From Tolypeutes matacus (taxonomy: Eukaryota > Chordata > Mammalia > Cingulata > Chlamyphoridae), in contig JAKSZT010054304.1 in the NCBI GenBank assembly GCA_026826555.1, forward strand, positions 33,517,322 through 33,581,321: DNA of 64,000 bases, given 5' to 3'. Positions within the stretch are counted from its first letter, which is position 1, and every line of letters begins with the position of its first letter. A program made the position numbers and the translations under genes. Under the pieces are notes generated by a model. The model worked only from the letters and a program-made list of their open reading frames with translations. It did not search any database and was not told where the DNA came from. Shown in pieces: positions 57,185 to 64,000 of the stretch.

Positions 57185-57665
57185 GGTGTGCATCTCCTCT
57201 ACCAGTTAGTTAATTGCAATGAAAAATGCTGTGTAACAAACTACACCAAAACTTAGTGACATAACTGTAATCATTTATTCTCAGGATCTGAAGGAAAGCT
57301 GAGGATTCAGCTAAGCTAAGCTGGGATCCAGAGCATGTCTCTGATAATCAGTTGGGAAAAGCTGATGAAATCTAGCCTTGACTAGACTCTACTCCACGTA
57401 TCTTCCCCTAGGTCTGGCAACCAATCCAGGCATATTCTCTCCTTTTAGCGCAGAGACACAAGAAAGTGAAAGAAATACCAAAGCCTCTTGAGACCTAGGC
57501 TGGTAACAGTCTCACCACCACTTCTACCTTCTGCTATTGGCCAAAGCTGGCCCATAGCCAAATCCAAGAGGGAAAAAGTACAGCCCATACATAGAGGAAG
57601 AAAACTCTAAGTACAAGTCAAAGGGTCTGTATACAGTGAAGGGTGAAGAGTTGGCATCAAAAATG
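57185..57665 (-). mobile_element. MLT1-type LTR, antisense
   Basis: Plus strand shows AATGCTGTGTAACAAACTAC and ACTTAGTGACATAACTGTAATC at the left, and CTGCTATTGGCCAAAGCTGG near 57530: the antisense layout of an MLT1-type LTR. It lies inside the old L1. Confidence 0.6.
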
Positions 57666-58094
57666 TATTCAACCTCGACACCCATCTGTGTTTTTATGCT
57701 TTATCACCTATGTCTATATCCATGAACAATTTATTAGTGATTTGAGTATTTTTAATTTTTAAAATTTATATTAAAATGATACAATATTTTACTTAACTTT
57801 ACACAATTTGTCTTTTAAAAATCCTTTTGTTTGCAAAGATTATCTGTTGATCTTATTAACATAGATTATTTATTTTTCATTACTGAATTTTTCCATTATA
57901 CAAATATGTTATAATTTAATTATGCATTCCCTATTGATAGACATGTAAGTTAATCCTGATTTTTTGTTACTACAAAAATTAATGCTATGAAAGACTTAAC
58001 ATGTATCTCCTCATGAAAAAGTAGGAGAATTTCTCTTGGGTATATCTAAAACAAAATACCTGAGACTTAAGGTAAGTGCTCCTTCTACATTCTA

Positions 58095-58425
58095 CATCAA
58101 TGTAGTCCAATAAAAATATATGATCCTCATAGACCATGTTTAATTTTCTGGTACCCATGGTAAAAAAACTAAAAAGAAATGATTTATTAAATATAAGTAT
58201 AGTTAATAATATATTTTGTTTAATTCAAATACATTCAAAATATTATCATTTCAAAATGTAATCATATAAAAATTATTAATGAGCTATTTTACATTTTTTA
58301 TAATAATTCTAAAAAATACATTATGTATTTTATACTTAGTTGCACTTTTCAGCTTGGTGTACCACATTTCAAGTTCTCAAAAGCCAGTGGCTATCTGACA
58401 TGCCTACTGGACAGTGAAGTTCTAA
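58095..58425 (+). mobile_element. hAT-Charlie-type MITE
   Basis: Left end TGTAGTCCAATAAAAATATATG and right end CTACTGGACAGTGAAG are imperfect inverted termini (TCCAATA / TACTGGA). The interior (TTCAAAATATTATCATTTCA, AAAATTATTAATGAGCTATT, CCACATTTCAAGTTCTCAA) is in the order of a known mammalian Charlie-derived MITE. I do not insist on the family number. Confidence 0.7.
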
Positions 58426-58549
58426 ATATTATTAAATTACTTGCCTAAGTGTTAGTCCCAATATATGAGGGTTCCAATTGTTGTATATCCTTATCAACAG
58501 TGGCTATTATCAGATATTTTTAAATTTTTGCTCATCTGAAGCTTACGCA

Positions 58550-58745
58550 GGAAAAGGACATTAGGGGAAAAACTGAGGAAATCTGATTAAAGTCCATAGT
58601 TCAGTTAATAGAATTGTACCAATGTTAATTTCTTAGTTTTGCTATTTGGAACATGGTGAGTGAAAAATTAAACATGAACTCTTTACTATCTTTTCAACTC
58701 TTCTTAAAGCCTAAAATTATATCAAAATAAAAAGCTTTTAAAAGT
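58550..58745 (+). mobile_element. Old L1 3' end, sense
   Basis: Ends with CTTTACTATCTTTTCAACTC, then CTAAAATTATATCAAAATAAAAAG, the typical end of old mammalian L1 3'UTRs. Confidence 0.6.
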
Positions 58746-60884
58746 CATCCCTTAAGAAATTTAATTTTTATTATCTCCTACAGATCACCAGGTTAACAAC
58801 TCAATCAAGCTTTCCAAAACTCAGATTTTGATATGCTGATAGAAGTATTTTTATTTAAACTATAATAGTTGGTAAAAAAATGTAAAAAAATGTTTGCTGA
58901 ACCCACTGTCAGTTAACTGCATTTGTAATTAAAACCGGATCAGACCATCTCATGTCAGTCAACACTAACTGTATGGAAGGTAAAACAAGAAGTAAGCAAC
59001 TTTTGGGAACGGAAATTGACACCTCTATTGCAAGTTCCTCATCTTTTCAATGCCCTATCATCTTCTACCTCTTTAATAGTACTGATTTTATTCTGCCATG
59101 TAGTAAACATAATTGTGCAATTAGTATACAGCACTCTTTCTGTTGGGTAAATTTTAAAAATTTCTTTGCATTCCTTCCAAAAGTGTGCATCTATTGGGTA
59201 CTAATCAAATGTCTCAAATTGAATAACTGATAACAAGTAACATCCAACCCCTAATAATTTTCTGCAGAAGCTAACATAATCCTTTCAGTTGACCTTATAT
59301 TTTACCCCCACAGAATCCCTCAGAAGTTTTTTAAAATTGCTTCCTAGTAACTAAACGTTAAAGCTAAAAATAAAAACCTGCTCCTGTTGATGCCCTACTT
59401 AGAGTTAGTTAGAAATAGTGAGCCTCTTTGGGGCCAGCTGGAAGCAGCTATGAGGACAGGAGAGGGTGGCCTGTGAGGAAGTTGTGGTTTTACCTTGAGC
59501 TCTCTAGCTGTAGATACCCATGTCAGGGTCACTCTCAGACTTGAGATTCACCTACAGAACCTTAAACCAGGTATCATAAAGCTGCTTTCCCCTAATTCTT
59601 TCTGCATCCTCTAGCCAGCCTTTAGTAGTATATATGATATTTCATTTAATAATTCAGCCTCCATACAACAAACAATCAATGTGAACTCACTTAAGTAGTG
59701 AATGGTCAAGTAAATCTCCTCTTAAGATAAGCTTCAGAGGTTCAAAATTTGAGTACTGTTCAGAGTAAACCTTTTACTAGCCCAATGCAAGTGATACCCC
59801 TGGCCTGCACCATCACAGTGCTGATTAAAAGAGACAGATAATGGATATTCAATTGTGAAACTGCCCAGGTGGTCCACAGAAAACATTAATGAAGAGTGCT
59901 ATGAAAAGGGTAACCCAGAAAAAGATGGCAGGAGTTTGAATTTTCAAGGTTAAGATTTTCAGTCAAGAGACATAACTCTCAAGCATTAATTCACACACTT
60001 ATAGTTTCTATATTTGGCCACAGCTTTATTTTCAAAAGCTGTGCCCTGGCTTGAGACTTATCACTTGAGCATGGCAAGGTTTCTACTCTGAAGCCCCAAC
60101 ACTGAGTGATCAATGTTTCAGTGGGGGTAAAAGAGCTGGATCTTTCTTGAGCAATGCAGCCTATGACTAATTGTGGTGATTAGTTTTTCACACTAGCAGT
60201 TTCCAACGTTTTAGAGCCATTTATTTAGGCAAATAGAATGTCCTCAGTTGCCTGCTCCCTGGAAAAGAAGTGAGAAACTTTCAGCTGGACAACTTTCCTC
60301 ACATCAGATGTTGCTGGGGAAGTTTAAGAGTGAGACTGAGAAGGAGAATTGTCCCTGAAGATAAAGCAGCCGATGAACTACACACATCTTCCTGTATGTG
60401 CAGCTTTGAAGATGACTGCTGGGAAATTTGATCTCAGTTTACAGTACAGGAAGGTCAGAAGGTAGTTCTAGAATAACCCACCATCACTTCTCTAGCAAGA
60501 TTTTCTTGGCTGACTCAAAGCCAAGGCTTTGCCAAAGATGAAGGGAAATGCCCTGGAAAGGTTTTATTTTAATTATGTTTAATACTTTTTTATGAACATG
60601 GTAACAACTGGTCATCCTTGAGTATACTGTTTTAAATGATCAAAGGCTGAACGCTATTCCAGATATTCACTGCTGAGCTGTTAAAACATCTATCACTCTT
60701 AGTCAAGGATATATCTCAGGGACAAAGGTTTCTGAAGTTTCACCCTTTTGTATAATAAATCCTGTGAAAAAGGAATCATTCCAGTTACGGGGATTATTAT
60801 CACCTCGCTAGCCATCAATGTATTGAAACTTCTATATGGATTAAATTCTAGTACTTAGAAAATTAATACGTCTTAGGGTAGATA
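58746..60884. other. Unique DNA without recognised gene
   Basis: No repeat family, RNA gene or exon recognised. The ORF at 58952-59230 lacks known domains. Confidence 0.45.
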
Positions 60885-61185
60885 CTTTGGGGCAAGGGAG
60901 TCAGAGCACCTGAGTGTGTGTCCCGGCTCTGTCCTGATAGAAGAAATGGCCTTCCTCCCATAAAACTGAGCTCCTCCCATAAACATAGCTCATGGTTAAT
61001 TCTCAATTCATGTTATTTCTCATTAGATTTTTGACCTTCAGCAGATTTTTAAAACATCTCTGAGTTTCATTTTCTTATGGAAAATATAAGAATAGTATTA
61101 TCTATCTCAGGGTTTTGTGGTGAAGGTGATCTTGTATATGTGAAAAATGCTTTTTATGCCCTAAAGATCTATAAGTCAGTAGTTA
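60885..61185 (+). mobile_element. MIR SINE, sense, with internal extra sequence
   Basis: The 5' part has GAGTCAGAGCACCTGAGTGTG and TCCCGGCTCTG; the 3' part has AACATCTCTGAGTTTCATTTTC and TCTATCTCAGGGTTTTGTGG. About 65 bp at 60955-61020 do not fit MIR. Confidence 0.65.
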
Positions 61186-62555
61186 CATATTAAATCTTTC
61201 TAGTAAAGATCTCTTGAGCTGTTTTAGTAGAAGCATAGTATATTACAGGTGGAATCTAAATAAAGTGTATTATCTTAAAATGTTCCCTGAATGATACATA
61301 ATAAAGAGAAACATGGAGAAAGCACATATAACATTCAGATTCACGTGTCTACATGACAGTATTAATGATAAATACAAGAATATATGATTATATCAGCAAA
61401 AATGCTTGAGAATTTGTTTGAATTCAGATATTCTCCCATCACTGTTTCATATATATCACGTGAAAAATAATCAACCCATTGATTCCTAGAAATGGCCAGT
61501 CTGGTATGAACTGAACCCATATGCAGGGCATCCTGCCTAACTTATTGTATATCTTTCTCATCTTTTTTTGAACTTATTTCCTGCACTGCAAAGAAACTGA
61601 CAGAGGAAGCTTATGAAACAAGTTTTAATTTTTCAGTACAGATGTGTTACAACTGAACATCAGAAAGCCCCTAGATTTCAGAGAACTAAATGTTACCATT
61701 GTTCTAATGGAAACCCCCATGGTTTGCTGGGTTCTCGAATAAATTGCCTTGGAATCATATTATTAAAGTTGGTCTTATCCTTGTTTCCCAGATTACTGCT
61801 ACCAAAGTGTCCTGATGTTCTCACTTTGGCACATTGTTGCCCTACTAAGTGATCTTGAAACATTACCTTTCAAAAACTATGCACTCTTGTAAAGGACCCC
61901 GGTCCACTCTAAAATTTACAAACTGTACTCAAAATAATTGCATAAGAGATGAATATGAAACCCTAAAAGAGAGTGATTTTTGATCAGGGATATTCAATGA
62001 AGAATGCACCTCACAAGCCAAATCCTAAAAATCTCATAGGCTCATAAGGTTCTGGATCATAATTAAGAATTAGGTAGAAGATCTTAACACACTGTTAAAA
62101 CTACAGTTTTCATACACTGATGAAAATTTCTGTGAGGTGAACTGCCTAAGCTAGTGAAAATAATAAGTGATAGGAGAATTGGGCTATGAAACAAGCAATT
62201 GACTAAATAAGGGGGGGGGGGGGGGGGGCACAAAAACAAACCTAACTTTTAGTGTAGAAGATAAGTGGCCAGAGGAAAGCATTGATTATGAGTTCTAGGT
62301 GCCACACATGTGAGACAAGCCACAAGTTAGATTTCAATTTGGGGAAGACACAACCACAAAGAAGCAGCACAGAGGATTAGGGCTTTAGGACTACCCAGAT
62401 AGAAGAAAAACTCGATCTACATGGGAAAGGTTCTCTCAGTGCTGTGCTGAGGAAGTCTTCAGGGTTCACTGTGCTCAATATACTGAAGGGAAATGGCACC
62501 TAAAAGCATTGACCGCTTTAGTCCTTCAAAGCAGCAATTTTGAGAAATAGTTTAG
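61186..62555. other. Unique DNA with a poly-G run
   Basis: No gene recognised. The open frame at 61613-61852 has no known domain. An 18-G run is at 62211-62228. Confidence 0.45.
62211..62228 (+). repeat. Poly-G run (18 G)
   Basis: 18 consecutive G on the plus strand in otherwise AT-rich unique DNA. Confidence 0.95.
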
Positions 62556-62559
62556 GACA

Positions 62560-62760
62560 ATGGAACATACATGATTTTGAAGCTAGACATCAGTTCTCTT
62601 CCAAACTTTGACACATTTAGTTAGAAAAGATAGCCTCTGGACCTCAGTTATCTAATTTGTTTAACAGCAAACAAATGTTTGTCTCAAACAATTATGGTAA
62701 AGATTAGATCAAGTCTAAGATGTCTAAAATGGTTTTATATCTCTCACTTTTATTATTAGC
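62560..62760 (+). mobile_element. MIR SINE, sense
   Basis: TTTTGAAGCTAGACATCAGTTC, then GCCTCTGGACCTCAGTTATC and GGTAAAGATTAGATCAAG follow MIR order, including the conserved core. Confidence 0.7.
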
Positions 62761-63128
62761 TGTCTTTATTACCTTTACTAGAAATATAAAATTACTTCTC
62801 TACCAAATCTGAAGGAAAAATTGGCATTAGAGTTGCCTAGGTAATATTTATTTTTAATCACTGGTATGTAAAACAAATGAAAAATTGACAGAGTATTCTG
62901 CCTATGTGAACATAGCATGAAGTCTTCTGATAAACATGCTCACTGTAGATCACATTACTTCCCTGAATTTATACCTTTCCAGATCACAACACTAAAGCAT
63001 CACTACATGAAATCAGTCCCTTTAGAGTGATTGTCATTTTCAGATACATGTGCTAAAGCATGTTTTCTTTTATTTGGTAAAATTATGGGAAGTATAATTA
63101 TTATTTCCTGAAATTTTTAAAAAGAATA

Positions 63129-64000
63129 GGGAGAGCAAGGCGGATTGGGGACGGGGTCTTGCCCGGAGGTCTATGCTGTGCACGTGTGGAGTGAGAAGCT
63201 TGGGACATCTATCTGGGCGGATCGGCGGCGTGGACCTAACGGTGGAGATTCGTGAGTTTTGAGGCTGCCGGTGGAAGTTGGCACAGGCGGCTGAGCCCCG
63301 CGGTTAGGGAAAAAAAAAATAAAACGGCCATTTTGAGCCGCAGGCGGGGCGAAAAAGTTTTATTTTCAGGGGATCTGGCTGCCTGGCGCCCCTTGGACCT
63401 TGTGTGAATAGAGCAAACGAGCTAATCAGCACCCAGTGAACCGGAGGGGGGATTTTGGTCGGGGAACGCAGCTGATTTCCCTAGCCACCCAGGGATAAGA
63501 CCCGGGCCCCTGCGGAGCCAGGAGGAAGGGACACTTCCCAAAAAAGGGAGGGTTCGGTTGGAAGACAGGTAAGGGTATTTTATATTTTTAGACATCGATC
63601 TGGCTGCCTGCACCGCCCCATAGCTTTGGGAAGCAGATAAGCCGACCTGAAGCAGCATTAGGCTGAGAGCGGACGCGAATCTGCACTCAAACTGATTTAC
63701 TGAGCAGCCCGGTGATGCTGGAGCTCGGCGCCAGAAGGGGCGGAATCCGCCATCTTTAGCACTCCTCACTGACTAACATCAGAGCTTCAGATAACCTGGG
63801 GAGTCCGGAAAGTGGGACGTGCTTGATTAATCTCCACGGGCCCAGCTAGGGTCCCTTCCGTAAGGGGGTTGGTCTAGAGGAGGAATTATTTTGGGTCCTA
63901 TATTTGGCTAAAAAAAAAAAAAAAAAAAAAAGTGAGGTCACCTCAACAAATGAAAAATAAATTCTTTTTAATTTAGTTTAATAGCTAAAAGCTGCTTCAG
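63129..64000 (+). mobile_element. L1 copy F, 5' end of a young element (continues past window)
   Basis: GC- and CpG-rich sequence beginning right after TTTTT/AAAAAGAATA, a canonical L1 integration site. It aligns with the copy D 5'UTR (63373 and 63598 ATCTGGCTGCC; 63478 TCCCTAGCCACCCAGGGATA; poly-A at 63911). The many CpGs show little deamination, so it is much younger than the other copies. ORF1 and ORF2, if present, lie to the right of the window. Confidence 0.85.
63129..64000 (+). promoter_or_regulatory. L1 copy F 5'UTR promoter region with tandem units
   Basis: Dense CpGs from 63140 to 63860 make this a CpG-island-like promoter. Two related units begin with TTTTATTTTCAG..ATCTGGCTGCC (63358-63383) and TTTTATATTTTTAG..ATCTGGCTGCC (63580-63608). 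Their spacing is 225 bp, a multiple of three. Position and composition fit the internal Pol II promoter of L1; no individual factor site is claimed. Confidence 0.7.
63422..63658 (-). CDS. Antisense ORF in young L1 5'UTR, ORF0-like (putative)
   Basis: On the minus strand an ATG at 63658 opens 78 codons to a stop at 63424-63422 (the open frame itself reaches up to 63769 without another ATG). It starts MLLQVGLSASQSYGAVQAAR. The same frame is open in copy D (18661-19098), and a shorter version exists in copy E (30984-30871). Primate L1 has an antisense 5'UTR ORF (ORF0) of about 70 residues; no sequence relationship to it is claimed. No domain is recognised. The GC-rich context makes chance ORFs likelier, so translation is unproven. 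Confidence 0.35.
   Translation of the reverse strand: MLLQVGLSASQSYGAVQAARSMSKNIKYPYLSSNRTLPFLGSVPSSWLRRGPGLIPGWLGKSAAFPDQNPPSGSLGAD

Larger units (their letters stand above)
57000..58540 (-). mobile_element. Old L1 (L1M type) 3' region, antisense, with two insertions
   Basis: Antisense old-L1 phrases lie in order at 57005-57180 (ATCCAGGAAACTTATAAG), 57690-58070 (GTCTATATCCATGAACAAT, TTCTCTTGGGTATATC) and 58450-58540 (GAGGGTTCCAATTGTTGTATATCC). The gaps are filled by an LTR (57185-57665) and a hAT MITE (58095-58425). Confidence 0.65.

Noticed and set aside
1..64000. CRISPR array, operons or other prokaryotic systems
   Set aside because: No direct-repeat/spacer pattern or dense coding; the SINEs, LINEs and LTRs show a mammalian nuclear genome.

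Overview
The window is a repeat-dominated piece of a mammalian nuclear genome, and I see no intact host protein-coding gene in it. The most informative marker is a dimeric tRNA-derived SINE at about 48380-48592, which matches the DAS-SINE layout of armadillos. Together with two LTRs of a type I associate with Xenarthra and the lineage-specific look of the L1 copies, this points to an armadillo-like xenarthran (Dasypus most likely). Older mammal-wide repeats (L2, MIR, MaLR-type LTRs, hAT-Charlie MITEs) fill in behind. Family names are given from recognition, not from a database search.

Layout. 1-6130: L1 copy A (plus, ORF2 body), an inverted L1 3' fragment and L1 copy B (minus, with 5'UTR monomers and ORF1). 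6131-16417: mostly unique DNA with one 672-bp LTR and L2, MIR and MER20-like fossils. 16418-35470: a nested L1 stack. A truncated LTR abuts L1 copy C, which is split by a very long full-length L1, copy D (18446-28185, 10-bp target-site duplication), then resumes at 28196 and abuts L1 copy E, which has an internal inversion. 35471-48100: two large antisense L2s and one sense L2, each interrupted by dated insertions (an L1 with a twin-priming inversion and 11-bp TSD, and MaLR-type LTRs). 48101-63118: mainly unique DNA with the DAS-SINE, L2/MIR/MER5-like fragments and a composite of old L1, LTR and hAT MITE. 63129-64000: the CpG-rich 5'UTR of a young L1, copy F, that runs off the right edge.

How the parts work together. 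Coding capacity belongs to L1: ORF1 (RNA-binding coiled-coil protein) and ORF2 (endonuclease plus reverse transcriptase). Every copy whose ORFs lie in view is broken by stops and frameshifts. Copy F cannot be judged because its ORFs lie outside the window. The L1 machinery explains most younger insertions here (TSDs starting at TT/AA sites, poly-A tails, the twin-primed copy, the SINE).

Best leads for something new are in the L1 regulatory ends. (1) An antisense reading frame in the L1 5'UTR is shared in frame by copies D and F and partly by E, reminiscent of primate L1 ORF0. (2) A tRNA-like module with perfect A and B boxes and a T5 terminator lies inside the copy D 5'UTR and is absent from copy F. 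(3) The L1 3'UTR is about 3 kb long, and an independent retrotransposed copy confirms at least 1.9 kb of it as part of the mobile unit.
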